Assembly: GCA_035701265.1 (NCBI GenBank)
Contig: DASSNU010000021.1
Span: forward strand, 248,001-312,000
DNA: 64,000 bases
Source of the DNA: DASSNU01 sp035701265
GTDB lineage: Bacteria > Gemmatimonadota > Gemmatimonadetes > Gemmatimonadales > Gemmatimonadaceae
Direction: 5' to 3'
Shown: piece after piece, positions 49,217 through 57,810 of the stretch
How the letters are laid out: each line of letters begins with the position of its first letter
Position numbering within the stretch: position 1 is the stretch's first letter
Program-made: the position numbers and the translations under genes
The notes under the pieces: model-generated
Told to the model about the DNA's origin: nothing
Database searches by the model: none
Seen by the model: the letters and a program-made list of their open reading frames with translations, nothing else

Positions 49217-51112
49217 ATGCCACTTCTCGACCGGATTCAATCCCCGTCGGATCTCGACGCCCTCACGACCGACGAGCTGCGCCGGCTTGCCGAGGAGATG
49301 CGCGCATTCATGATCCAGAGCTGCGCGCGCACCGGCGGGCACATCGGCGCCGGGCTCGGCGTCGTGGAGCTCTCGATCGCGCTGCATCGCATCTTCGATA
49401 CGCCGCGCGACCAGATCGTCTGGGACGTCGGCCACCAGGGATATCCGCACAAGCTGCTCACCGGGCGCCGCAAGGACTTTCACACGCTGCGCCAGGAAGG
49501 GGGCATCTCCGGTTTCCTCAAGCGGACCGAGTGCGAGTACGACGCGTTCGGTGCCGGCCACGCCGCCACGGCCATCTCCGCCGCGCTCGGCATGGCGACC
49601 GCGCGCGATCTGGCGGGCGAACGGTTCAAGGTGGCTGCGGTGGTGGGCGATGGTGCGCTCACCTCCGGTCTGGCGTACGAGGGGCTCAACAACGCCGGCG
49701 CGTCCGATCGCGATCTCATCGTCGTGCTGAACGACAACGAGATGTCCATCGCGCCCAACGTCGGCGCCATCTCGCGCTACCTCGGTTCCGTGCAGCGCAA
49801 CCCGTTGTACAACCGCGTGCGCGCCACGATCGGCCACGTGGTGGATGATCTCCCCGGCCCGCTCTCCGCCGTGGGTGGACTCGTGCGTCGCTGGGAAGAG
49901 AGCATGAAGTCCCTCCTCACGCCCGGTGTGCTGTTCGAGGAGTTGGGCTTCCGCTACTTCGGGCCGGTGGATGGCCACGACCTCGATGCGTTGCTCGCGG
50001 TGTTCACCGCCGTTCGCGACCTCGACTCGCCGCGGCTGGTGCACGTGATCACGCAGAAGGGGAAGGGCTTTCCCGCCGGTGAGCACAACGAGAAGTGGCA
50101 CGCGCTCCCGCCGGGACACGATCCCGCCACCGGGCGGGTGACGGCGCAGAGCAGTGCGAATCCCGCGTACACGAAGGTGTTCGGACAGGCGCTCGCCGAT
50201 CTGGGCGCGGAGCGTCGGGACGTCGTCGCCATCACCGCCGCCATGCCGACGGGCACGGGGACCGAGCGCTTTGCCGCGGCGCATCCGGACCGCTTCTTCG
50301 ACGTGGGGATCGCCGAAGGACATGCCGTCACGTTCGCCGCGGGGCTGGCGACGCGTGGCGTGCGCCCAGTGGTGGCCATCTACTCCACCTTCCTGCAGCG
50401 CGCGTACGACATGGTCATCCACGACGTGGCCATCCAGCAGCTGCCGGTCATCTTCTGCATGGATCGCGCGGGGTTGGTCGGTGAGGACGGCCCCACGCAC
50501 ATGGGGCTGTACGACATCGCCTACATGCTCGCCGTTCCCGGCATGACGGTCACCGCGCCGAAGGATGGAACCGAGATGCTCGCGCTCCTCCGCGCAGCGC
50601 TCGCGCACACCGCCGGTCCCTTCGCCATCCGCTACCCACGCGATGCGGTGCCCGATCGTCCGCCGTCAGTGGGCGATGTATCGCCGGTGCCGTACGGCAC
50701 GTGGGAGGTGCTGCGCGAAGGGACCGGGGGCGTGGCCGTCCTCGCCACCGGAACCACGGTGCTCCCCGCGCTCGCCGCCGCCGACGAGCTGGCGCGCGAC
50801 GGCGTGGAGGTCACCGTGGTCAATTGCCGCTTCATCAAGCCGTACGATCAGGTGACGCTGGCCGCGGTGCTGGCGCGCCACGATCGCGTGCTCACCGTGG
50901 AGGACGGCACGGTCGTGAATGGCTTCGGCGCGTTCATGGCGGCCGCGATTGCCCGCATGAGCACCGACGTGCGCGTGGATGTGCATGGCGTGCCCGACGT
51001 GTTCATCGAGCAGGCACCGCGGCGCCGGCAGATGGCCCTCGCCGGCATCGATGCGGAGGGCATCGCCAAGCGCGTGCGCGCACTCGTCGATCGCGAGGCG
51101 CTGGCCGGGTGA
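49217..51112 (+). CDS. dxs: 1-deoxy-D-xylulose-5-phosphate synthase
   Basis: About 631 aa TPP enzyme joining pyruvate and glyceraldehyde-3-phosphate, first step of the MEP pathway. MPLLDRIQSPSDLDAL opens it; WDVGHQGYPHKLLTGR, the TPP motif GDGALTSGLAYEGLNNAG, NDNEMSIAPNVG, DVGIAEGHAVTFAAGLA and RAGLVGEDGPTHMG are all present. ATG 49217 fits the family; GTG 49199 adds six residues. Its stop overlaps nadK. Confidence 0.95.
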   Translation: MPLLDRIQSPSDLDALTTDELRRLAEEMRAFMIQSCARTGGHIGAGLGVVELSIALHRIFDTPRDQIVWDVGHQGYPHKLLTGRRKDFHTLRQEGGISGFLKRTECEYDAFGAGHAATAISAALGMATARDLAGERFKVAAVVGDGALTSGLAYEGLNNAGASDRDLIVVLNDNEMSIAPNVGAISRYLGSVQRNPLYNRVRATIGHVVDDLPGPLSAVGGLVRRWEESMKSLLTPGVLFEELGFRYFGPVDGHDLDALLAVFTAVRDLDSPRLVHVITQKGKGFPAGEHNEKWHALPPGHDPATGRVTAQSSANPAYTKVFGQALADLGAERRDVVAITAAMPTGTGTERFAAAHPDRFFDVGIAEGHAVTFAAGLATRGVRPVVAIYSTFLQRAYDMVIHDVAIQQLPVIFCMDRAGLVGEDGPTHMGLYDIAYMLAVPGMTVTAPKDGTEMLALLRAALAHTAGPFAIRYPRDAVPDRPPSVGDVSPVPYGTWEVLREGTGGVAVLATGTTVLPALAAADELARDGVEVTVVNCRFIKPYDQVTLAAVLARHDRVLTVEDGTVVNGFGAFMAAAIARMSTDVRVDVHGVPDVFIEQAPRRRQMALAGIDAEGIAKRVRALVDREALAG

Positions 51113-51975
51113 AGCGCATCGGCGTCGTGGGGAACTCGGCGTACGCGGGGCTGCCCGCGCTACTGCAGGTGCTCAGCGCGCGCGCGCCGGAGCTGGATCT
51201 GCAGCTCGCGCTCGAGCGCGAGCTGCAGCGCATCATGCCCGACGCATGCCCGCTGGACGATCCGTCGGAGCTGGACGCGCTGCTCACCCTGGGCGGCGAT
51301 GGCACGCTGCTTCGCGGCGCGCGGCTGCTCGATGGGCGGCCGGTGCCGGTGCTCGGCATCAACCTCGGGCGCCTGGGGTTCCTCACGTCGTGCGGCGGTG
51401 AAGAGGTCGAGCGTGCGCTCGAGCGCTTCGCCGCGGGCGACTTCCGGCTGGAGACGCGCATGACGCTCCAGGCGCGCTCCTCGCGCGAGCCGGCGCGCAC
51501 CTGGCGCGCGCTCAACGATGTCGTGTTGCACAAGGGCGGATTCGCGCGCGTGGTGCATCTGCGCGCCTACGTGGCGGGCGATCTGGTCGGCGCCTACCCG
51601 GCCGACGGGCTCATCATCGCGACGCCCACGGGATCGACCGCGTACAACCTGAGCGCCGGCGGCCCGGTGGTGGTGCCCGCGCTCGATTCGATCCTCCTCA
51701 CGCCCATCTCGGCGCACTCGCTGGCCGTGCGCCCCGTGGTCCTCCCCCCGAACGCGGAGATCGAGTTGCGCGTGGAGGATGCGCAGGACGAGCTTTTGGT
51801 GACGGTGGACGGGCAGGTCGGGACGACCTTTGCACCCGGCGATACCCTCCTGGTGCGGCGCGACGACCAGCCCGTGCAGGTGGTGCGCTTCACCGATTCG
51901 GGGTTCTTCTGGCGTATGCGCCACAAGCTGGGATGGGCCGGCCTCCACGATCGCGACCTCGACCCACGGTGCTGA
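51109..51975 (+). CDS. nadK: NAD kinase
   Basis: About 288 aa. LLTLGGDGTLLRGARLLDG, GINLGRLGFLTS, the NE/ND-type segment ALNDVVLHKG and the signature ATPTGSTAYNLSAGGPVV define NadK, which phosphorylates NAD to NADP. GTG 51109 overlaps the dxs stop, and its own stop overlaps recN. Confidence 0.95.
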   Translation: MKRIGVVGNSAYAGLPALLQVLSARAPELDLQLALERELQRIMPDACPLDDPSELDALLTLGGDGTLLRGARLLDGRPVPVLGINLGRLGFLTSCGGEEVERALERFAAGDFRLETRMTLQARSSREPARTWRALNDVVLHKGGFARVVHLRAYVAGDLVGAYPADGLIIATPTGSTAYNLSAGGPVVVPALDSILLTPISAHSLAVRPVVLPPNAEIELRVEDAQDELLVTVDGQVGTTFAPGDTLLVRRDDQPVQVVRFTDSGFFWRMRHKLGWAGLHDRDLDPRC

Positions 51976-53702
51976 CCGAGCTCCGCATCCGCAACTTCGC
52001 GATCATCGAATCCCTCACGCTCCCGCTCGCCCCCGGGCTCAACGTGCTCACCGGCGAGACGGGCGCGGGGAAGTCGATCATCGTCGGCGCACTCGGCCTC
52101 CTGCTCGGTGAGCGCGCCAGCGCCGACCTCATCCGCACGGGAGCGGACAAGGCACTCGTCGAAGGGATTTTCCACGCGGCCGACCGTGCCGACGTGCGTG
52201 AGCTGCTGGACGAGCGCGGCATCGACCTGGAGGACCAGATGGTCGTCCTGCGCCGTGAGATCACGGCGGCTGGACGCACGCGCGCATGGATCAACGATGT
52301 GAGCGCCACCGCCGGCCTGCTCGCGGATGTCGGGCGCCGTCTGGTCAATCTGCACGGACAGCACGAGGCACAGACGCTGCTCGATCACGAGTCGCAGCGC
52401 CGCATTCTGGACGAGTTCGGCGGCGGTGTGGAGCAGGCGGCGCGGGTGGCTGCCGCCCACGCGGAGCTCGCGCGCGTCACGGCCCGGATCGAGACGCTCC
52501 GCACGCGTCGCGCGGAAGCGGAGCGCCGCGCGGACTACCTGCGCCACGTGGCCGAGGAGATCGAGGCGGCGCGACTCGTGCCTGGCGAGGAAGCGCGCTT
52601 GGAGGAGGAGGCGCGCCGCCTGGAGCACGCGGAAGAGCTCCGGTCGCTGGCGGCATCACTGGTCGCCGGCATCGAAGGCGGAGACGACGATGCCGGTGTG
52701 CTCCACGCGCTCGGCGCCATGCAGCGCACGCTTGCCGCCATCATTCGCATCGACCCGTCGCTCACCGCCATGCAGGAGTCGTTCGACGCCGGCTACTATG
52801 CCATCGAAGCGCTCGGCCGCGACATCGAGGCGTACCTGAGATCGGTGGACCTCGACCCGGAGCGGCTGGACGACGTCCGCCGCCGGCGCGACCTGCTCTT
52901 CCGGCTCGGCAAGAAGTACGGGCCCACCCTGGCCGACGTGATCGAGACGGGGCGGAGCGCGCGTGCCGAGCTGGAGCTCATCGACACCGCGGACCTGGAC
53001 CTGCGTGCACTGGAGACGGAGCGGCAGCGTGCCGCCGACACGTTCGCTGCGGAGGCCGCGGCACTCTCCACGCTGCGCACGGCGGCCGCCGAACAACTGG
53101 GCGGCGCGGTGGGACGGCTGCTCCCTGCGCTTGGCATGCCCGATGGGCGCCTGAGCGTCACGCTCCTTCCGCGTGACGCCATTGCCGTCACCGGCGCCGA
53201 GGATGTGGAGTTTCGCGTGACGTTGAACGTCGGCCACGAGGCACGTGCGCTCGATCGCGTGGCCTCCGGTGGCGAGCTGTCACGCGTGATGCTCGCGCTG
53301 CAGACCATCCTGGCGCGCCTGGAGCGCGTTCCCACGCTCGTGTTCGACGAGGTGGATGCCGGCATCGGTGGCCGGGTCGCGCTGCAAGTGGGAGACACCA
53401 TGCGCGCCGTCGCGGCGCACCATCAGGTGCTCGCCATCACGCACCTGCCGCAGATCGCCGCGCGTGCGCATCATCATGTCGTGGTGAGCAAGGCGGCACG
53501 CGGCGGACTGACCACGGCGGATACGCACGTGGTGCGCGATGCGGAGCGTGTGGTCGAGATCGCCCGCATGTTGGGCGGCGACCCGGACAGCGATGTGAGC
53601 CGTGCGCACGCGCGTGAGTTGCTGGAAAGCGCGGGGGAATCGCGTCCAACGACGCGCGGGCGTCGCACTCCAGCCGCGCGCCACGCCAGCGGGGCGCCGT
53701 AG
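51969..53702 (+). CDS. recN: DNA repair protein RecN
   Basis: About 577 aa SMC-like ATPase for double-strand-break repair. LTELRIRNFAIIESLTL opens it, Walker A GETGAGKS, NLHGQHEAQTLLDH, central coiled coils (~160-360), signature VASGGELSRVMLALQ and Walker B LVFDEVDAGIGG are intact, and VLAITHLPQIAARA follows. The last ~25 residues are basic and not conserved. GTG 51969 overlaps nadK. It ends the run that began with rny. Confidence 0.95.
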   Translation: MLTELRIRNFAIIESLTLPLAPGLNVLTGETGAGKSIIVGALGLLLGERASADLIRTGADKALVEGIFHAADRADVRELLDERGIDLEDQMVVLRREITAAGRTRAWINDVSATAGLLADVGRRLVNLHGQHEAQTLLDHESQRRILDEFGGGVEQAARVAAAHAELARVTARIETLRTRRAEAERRADYLRHVAEEIEAARLVPGEEARLEEEARRLEHAEELRSLAASLVAGIEGGDDDAGVLHALGAMQRTLAAIIRIDPSLTAMQESFDAGYYAIEALGRDIEAYLRSVDLDPERLDDVRRRRDLLFRLGKKYGPTLADVIETGRSARAELELIDTADLDLRALETERQRAADTFAAEAAALSTLRTAAAEQLGGAVGRLLPALGMPDGRLSVTLLPRDAIAVTGAEDVEFRVTLNVGHEARALDRVASGGELSRVMLALQTILARLERVPTLVFDEVDAGIGGRVALQVGDTMRAVAAHHQVLAITHLPQIAARAHHHVVVSKAARGGLTTADTHVVRDAERVVEIARMLGGDPDSDVSRAHARELLESAGESRPTTRGRRTPAARHASGAP

Positions 53703-53779
53703 GCGTAGGCGCGCCGCGAAACGTCTGGGGCAATTGGCAGGTTGCTGAAAAAGCGCGCGTAATCAGTGGAATCCTCTGG

Positions 53780-54525
53780 GCTGGGCGGATGGTCTGTACG
53801 GGAGGCCGGGCTCGAGGACACGAAGGCCGCGCTGTTGGTGCTGATCGGCGCCCTGGCCGACGAGCGGAACGTGCTCCTCGCCGTCGAGCGCGGGCAGCGT
53901 GTATCGACCGCGAGCTGGGCCAGCGTGCTCGGCGACCGGAAAGCGTGCGGGCTCCGCGCGCCGAAGCTCACCATCGCCGATGGCCACTGGGAATCTGGAG
54001 TGCCCTGGCGGAGGTGTGGCCGGAGAGCGCGGAACAGCGGTGCTGGAACCATCGGATCCAGAATATTCTCGACGCCGTGCCGCTCAAAGCGCGGCCGGCC
54101 GTGAAAGCGCATCTGCAGCGGATCGCGAGTGCCGAGAGCCGGGCGGCGGCCGAGCGCGAACGGTGCCGCGTCCGCGCGGCCTGCGCCATGCGCTCCCCAA
54201 AAGCCGCCGAGCGCCTGGAGCATGATTGGGAGGGACTGGTGACGTCCTAGGCGTTCCGCAAGGAGCACTGGCGGCACCTCGCAAGGCGAACGTGGTCGAG
54301 TCGCCCTTCGATGCGGTGCGGCTCCGCACCGCGGCCGCGAAACGGTTCACGAAGGTGGCGAACGCCACGGCGCTCCTCTGGCGGGTGTTGCTCGTCGTCG
54401 AGCAACCCTTCCGGACGCTGAACGCCACGCACCGCTGTGCCGAGGTCTACGCCGGTGCTACCTACCGGGCTGGACGACGCATCAGGACCAAGCGGCGTCC
54501 TTCATCACCCAGCCACACCCAGTAG
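53780..54525 (+). pseudogene. IS256-family transposase relic (Transposase_mut), multiple frameshifts
   Basis: Pieces of an IS256-type DDE transposase lie in order but in three frames. WADGLY (first catalytic Asp, codon 53788) is in frame 1; EAGLEDTKAALLVLIGALADERNV through KLTIADGH (second Asp, codon 53980) in frame 0; LGIWSALAEVWPESAEQRCWNHRIQN in frame 2 with a stop at 54248; and NVVESPFDAVRLRTAAAKRF (catalytic Glu) back in frame 1. The N-terminal ~150 residues are missing and no flanking inverted-repeat pair is found. It is dead and degraded. Confidence 0.88.
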
Positions 54526-54573
54526 GTCGCCGCCTGACGCTCTTACACATCTCTACACTACCTCCCGGTGGCG

Positions 54574-54579
54574 TATATT
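54574..54579 (+). promoter_or_regulatory. Putative -10 (TATATT) upstream of the beta-propeller gene
   Basis: TATATTCG lies in a locally AT-richer stretch 64 nt before ATG 54643. No convincing -35 is seen at 16-18 nt, so recognition may need an activator or another sigma factor. An ACGGAG Shine-Dalgarno precedes the start codon. Confidence 0.4.
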
Positions 54580-54642
54580 CGAGGTGTCGATGCAGCTGCC
54601 CCGCTGCCGCCGAAATCGAACTCGTGACTAAACGGAGTACAG

Positions 54643-55764
54643 ATGCTGCCCGTGATGCGGCGTGCCCCGCATTGTCTCCGGCTGTGTTGGACTGCCGTCG
54701 CTATTCTGCTCCTGCCATGCATGGCCGCGGCCCAGCACACGGTCGGGATCTCGGACCACGCCTCGTGCCGGGAATGCCGTATCCTCCGAGCGTCGCTTCC
54801 GGCGCTGGGGGATGCGTCAGGGGAGGGAGTGATCGAGAGCGAGTTCAGCACAGTGGTCCAGGACAGCCGCGGCCGTATGTACCTGGCCGGTCCCTATGCG
54901 ACCCAGATCGTGGTCTTCGATCGCGACGGCCGCTTCCTGAAGACACTGGGGCGAGGAGGTCACGGTCCCGGAGAGTTCGCCGGGATCGGTTCCATGCAAA
55001 TTGGGCCGGGAGACTCGCTGTTCGTCTTCGACAACCCGGAGAGCCGGCTTTCCGTTTTCTCGCCGGAGCTCAAGTTCATCAGGTCGGCGCGCCTGGCGCT
55101 GGTCCCTCAGGTTAACAATACCGTACTACCCGATGGCCGGATCGTCATCGGCCGCTCCGTCCTTACGCGAGAGCTTGCCGGTCAGCCGCTGCATCTGCTG
55201 GACCGTGATGGCGGTCGCGTGCGGTCATTCGGCAATCTGTCGGGTATTCTCAGACCTGACGTACCGGGCATGCTCGATCGCACCGTGGCGACGTCTCGCG
55301 GGCGGTATATCTGGTCTGCACATCAGGTCGAGTACGTCATCGATCGGATCGACGTCGAGACGGGCACGATCACGGACGTCATTCGCCGCAATGCGTCCTG
55401 GTTCCCTTCACGCATGAAACCGCAGACACGTCCTGAAGACATCCGAGCGGAACCGGCGGTCATCGACCTGCAGGAGGATGACGCTGGGCGGTTGTGGATG
55501 CTCATAGCCGTCCCCGATAAGGACTGGCGCAAGCAGCTCGTTCCTCCACAGGCCGGTGATCAACACGGTACCGTGAGGGACATGCAGCGATTCTACGACA
55601 CGCGCATCGAGGTGTTGGATCCGGCCCAGGGCCGCCTGATCGCCTCGCTGCGAATACCAGAGTACGTGCAACAGTTCTGCGGTCCACGCGAGATCGGCTA
55701 CGTCTCCCTTGACCATGACGTGCCGCGCTTTCACCGGTGGCGATTGATGCTTTCACAACGGTAG
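54643..55764 (+). CDS. Secreted 6-bladed beta-propeller protein
   Basis: About 373 aa. A signal peptide (hydrophobic CWTAVAILLLPCMAAAQ, cleavage after AAA or AAQ) precedes CRECRIL (a C-x2-C pair) and a propeller-type repeat array: VVQDSRGRMYLAGPYATQI, VVFDRDGRFLKTLGRGGHGPGEF, SLFVFDNPESRLSVF and similar blades. The VFD-DGRFL-LGR-G-GPGEF blade is typical of 6-bladed NHL-like propellers. Likely periplasmic or surface ligand binding; function unknown. Base composition is less GC-skewed than neighbouring housekeeping genes, and it lies just after a transposase relic. A small Cys-rich secreted protein follows. Confidence 0.75.
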   Translation: MLPVMRRAPHCLRLCWTAVAILLLPCMAAAQHTVGISDHASCRECRILRASLPALGDASGEGVIESEFSTVVQDSRGRMYLAGPYATQIVVFDRDGRFLKTLGRGGHGPGEFAGIGSMQIGPGDSLFVFDNPESRLSVFSPELKFIRSARLALVPQVNNTVLPDGRIVIGRSVLTRELAGQPLHLLDRDGGRVRSFGNLSGILRPDVPGMLDRTVATSRGRYIWSAHQVEYVIDRIDVETGTITDVIRRNASWFPSRMKPQTRPEDIRAEPAVIDLQEDDAGRLWMLIAVPDKDWRKQLVPPQAGDQHGTVRDMQRFYDTRIEVLDPAQGRLIASLRIPEYVQQFCGPREIGYVSLDHDVPRFHRWRLMLSQR

Positions 55765-55797
55765 TTCCGATTCCCTCACCTGTCACGAGGAGGCATG

Positions 55798-56292
55798 ATG
55801 CGCAAGATAGGAATCCGTCATCCGAGGCGGCGCAGCAACATGCCGCTGCTCGGTTGGGGAGCCGTGATCGCGGTGGCAGCCGCGCTTCTACTCGCTCTAG
55901 GCACCGAGAACAGCTATGCTGACCCGTTGCGCAATCCTCACCTGGGGGTCGCGAGCGGCTGTGATTACGAGTGCCGAGTATGTGGTGCGGATCAGAGACA
56001 GCATGACATCGTCGTCAGCGTGCATAACAACGCCAGTTCGTCGCATCTGGAAAACTGCAACGCTGGCGGTTGCGATCTGCACAGCTGCAAGGGGTTCGAA
56101 CTCGTGCTGGACGACGTGCTTCCCGCGGTCTACGTCGCCGACGGCCGTGGCCTGAAGAAGCTGCTGCGGCGGTATCCCAACACTCTGTCGTGGAACGAAG
56201 AGCGCCAGTCGCTGCAGGTGACATGGTCTGAGGGATTCACAATCGCGAACATTCCCCTCACGCCATCGCAGGCGCAGCATCTGACCGAATAG
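55798..56292 (+). CDS. Small secreted Cys-rich protein of unknown function
   Basis: About 164 aa, not recognised. After a basic N-terminus there is a signal-peptide-like helix (GWGAVIAVAAALLLALG) with probable cleavage near SYADP. The mature part has six cysteines clustered in CDYECRVC and CNAGGCDLHSC with several histidines, suggesting metal binding or disulphides, then a short mixed region. AGGAGG ends 4 nt before ATG 55798. It sits 30 nt after the propeller gene and is probably cotranscribed; the propeller also carries a C-x2-C pair just after its signal peptide. Confidence 0.65.
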   Translation: MRKIGIRHPRRRSNMPLLGWGAVIAVAAALLLALGTENSYADPLRNPHLGVASGCDYECRVCGADQRQHDIVVSVHNNASSSHLENCNAGGCDLHSCKGFELVLDDVLPAVYVADGRGLKKLLRRYPNTLSWNEERQSLQVTWSEGFTIANIPLTPSQAQHLTE

Positions 56293-56318
56293 CAATCTCC
56301 GCGATCTGGAAGCGGGAT

Positions 56319-56351
56319 GGGGGAACGGTGGGTGAGCGTCAGCGTTCCCCC
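56319..56351 (+). terminator. Hairpin downstream of the Cys-rich gene
   Basis: A 9-bp stem GGGGGAACG/CGTTCCCCC (56319-56327 with 56343-56351) with a 15-nt loop, 26 nt after the stop codon. There is no U-tract. It is placed to end the propeller/Cys-rich transcript. Confidence 0.5.
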
Positions 56352-56452
56352 CTCGCGCCACCCTGTGTGCTGGGCTGAATCCAGCCGTTCAAAGAGTTGA
56401 ACTGGATGGCGCGTGCTGCGCCTGTTGATGAGGCGTTGTTGCAACTGCCTCC

Positions 56453-56491
56453 GCGGCCGCCGGCGTGCGGTTGATGCACGCCGGCGGCCGC
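56453..56491 (-). terminator. Perfect hairpin downstream of the SGNH lipoprotein gene
   Basis: A perfect 16-bp stem (56453-56468 with 56476-56491) around a 7-nt loop, only 5 nt past the stop of the minus-strand gene. No U-tract follows on the minus strand. Positioned to end the porin-lipase transcript. Confidence 0.6.
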
Positions 56492-56496
56492 GTCCA

Positions 56497-57786
56497 TCAG
56501 GGCACGATGCGCGGAATGTCCGTGTCCGGGATGTTCGTGCCGTATTTCGTGTTCACCGCGTCGATCATTGCCTTCGCCACGAGCTGGTGCGCCGGCGCGC
56601 GCGGATGCACGCCGTCCAGCGACACGAACGCGCCGAACGGCTCCGTGGCACTCGCCAGATTGGGGACAGCCGGAATGTCTCCCGACGTGCGCAGGCCGAT
56701 CAGGATCGGATTGGGATCCACGAAGGCGAAGTTTTTCTCCGTGGCCAGCGCCTCGATGTGCGCGTTGTACGCGGCCACCGTGCTGTGGAGCGTGGCCTGC
56801 TCCGTAGCGTCGAGCACGAAGATGTCGCCCACCAGCGTATTCGGCACCGAGTTCGGCTCGCATCCGATCACCGGCGGGTGGTCGCCCGACCGGATCGCCG
56901 CTGCCAACTGGAACGAGATGAGCGACGTGGTGGTCACCGTGCAGCTTGGCAGCAGCGTGGTGGTTTCCCCCGCGGCAATGTCGAACCCCGCCTTGAACTG
57001 CGCGTTGAACAAGGCTACGGCGGGGAAGAGGATGGGCGCGTTCGTCACATCCACCACGCCAATGAGCACGCCCCCCTGCAGGTGCGAGCGAGCGTGCGCC
57101 CCAGGCGGGTCGCCCGCGGCGTCCGCACCTTGCAGCAGCGCGTCGATCGTCTTGTCGTACTCGGCGGTGAACGTGTTCACGGGCGTCACGCCGCGCGAGA
57201 CCCCCGGCGTGGGAGTGAGCAGCCCGCTGATTGCCGCCTCGAGCACATCGTTGTTCCCGATCCACACGCTCGCGAAGGTGGGGCGTGCGTCGAGTGCGCG
57301 CTCCACCTGCGACTCGCCCCCCAGGATGAACAGCGTGAGCTGATTGGACGCCGAGGTGGCCGAGCTGGTCGGGTCAGCGGCGGTGGCGCCCGGCACTGCC
57401 ACGTTGTTCAGCACCTGTGTCACGCTGTTCGGCGTGCGGAAGAAGCAGGTGCTTCCATTCCCACCGCCCAAGCGTGTCTGCAGTTGGAAGTTGTCGATGG
57501 GCGGTGGGCAGCCGGGCTCCGCCAGCGCGGGGATGGCGAAGCGCGTCCCCACCTGGAACGCGAACATCGCCGCGTAGCTCTCGCGCTGCGTGGAGTCGTT
57601 GATGCCCGCCGACTGGAACCCGGCGGTGATGCTGTTCCCCAGCGCGACGTAGCTCGCGAAGAGCTCCGGGTTCACCGGCGGCGGCGCGTTCACCAGTTCG
57701 GGGGAGTCGTCGCATCCGGCCAGTGCCGCCACCGCCAGCACCGCCGTGGCGGTGCGCACGATCGTTGAGAGACGAAACATGGTCAT
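56497..57786 (-). CDS. SGNH/GDSL-family lipoprotein hydrolase
   Basis: About 429 aa. A lipoprotein signal peptide ends in a lipobox (AVAALAGCDDS), so the mature protein is lipid-anchored. YVALGNSITAGFQSAG is the SGNH block I (serine in GNSI), IGNNDVLEA is block III with Asn, and LDGVHPRAPAHQL is block V with Asp and His. Likely an esterase or lipase on the periplasmic or outer surface. GGAG precedes ATG 57786. It lies 24 nt after the porin gene and is likely cotranscribed, suggesting joint handling of a lipid or ester. Confidence 0.82.
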   Translation of the reverse strand: MTMFRLSTIVRTATAVLAVAALAGCDDSPELVNAPPPVNPELFASYVALGNSITAGFQSAGINDSTQRESYAAMFAFQVGTRFAIPALAEPGCPPPIDNFQLQTRLGGGNGSTCFFRTPNSVTQVLNNVAVPGATAADPTSSATSASNQLTLFILGGESQVERALDARPTFASVWIGNNDVLEAAISGLLTPTPGVSRGVTPVNTFTAEYDKTIDALLQGADAAGDPPGAHARSHLQGGVLIGVVDVTNAPILFPAVALFNAQFKAGFDIAAGETTTLLPSCTVTTTSLISFQLAAAIRSGDHPPVIGCEPNSVPNTLVGDIFVLDATEQATLHSTVAAYNAHIEALATEKNFAFVDPNPILIGLRTSGDIPAVPNLASATEPFGAFVSLDGVHPRAPAHQLVAKAMIDAVNTKYGTNIPDTDIPRIVP

Positions 57787-57810
57787 GTTCTCCGTATCCG
57801 CGGCACGCGG

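Noticed and set aside
53738..53760. GGTTGCTGAAAAA, resembling a terminal inverted repeat of some insertion sequences
   Set aside because: No matching inverted copy lies beyond the transposase relic, and this end type is not that of IS256. Too short to call an element boundary.
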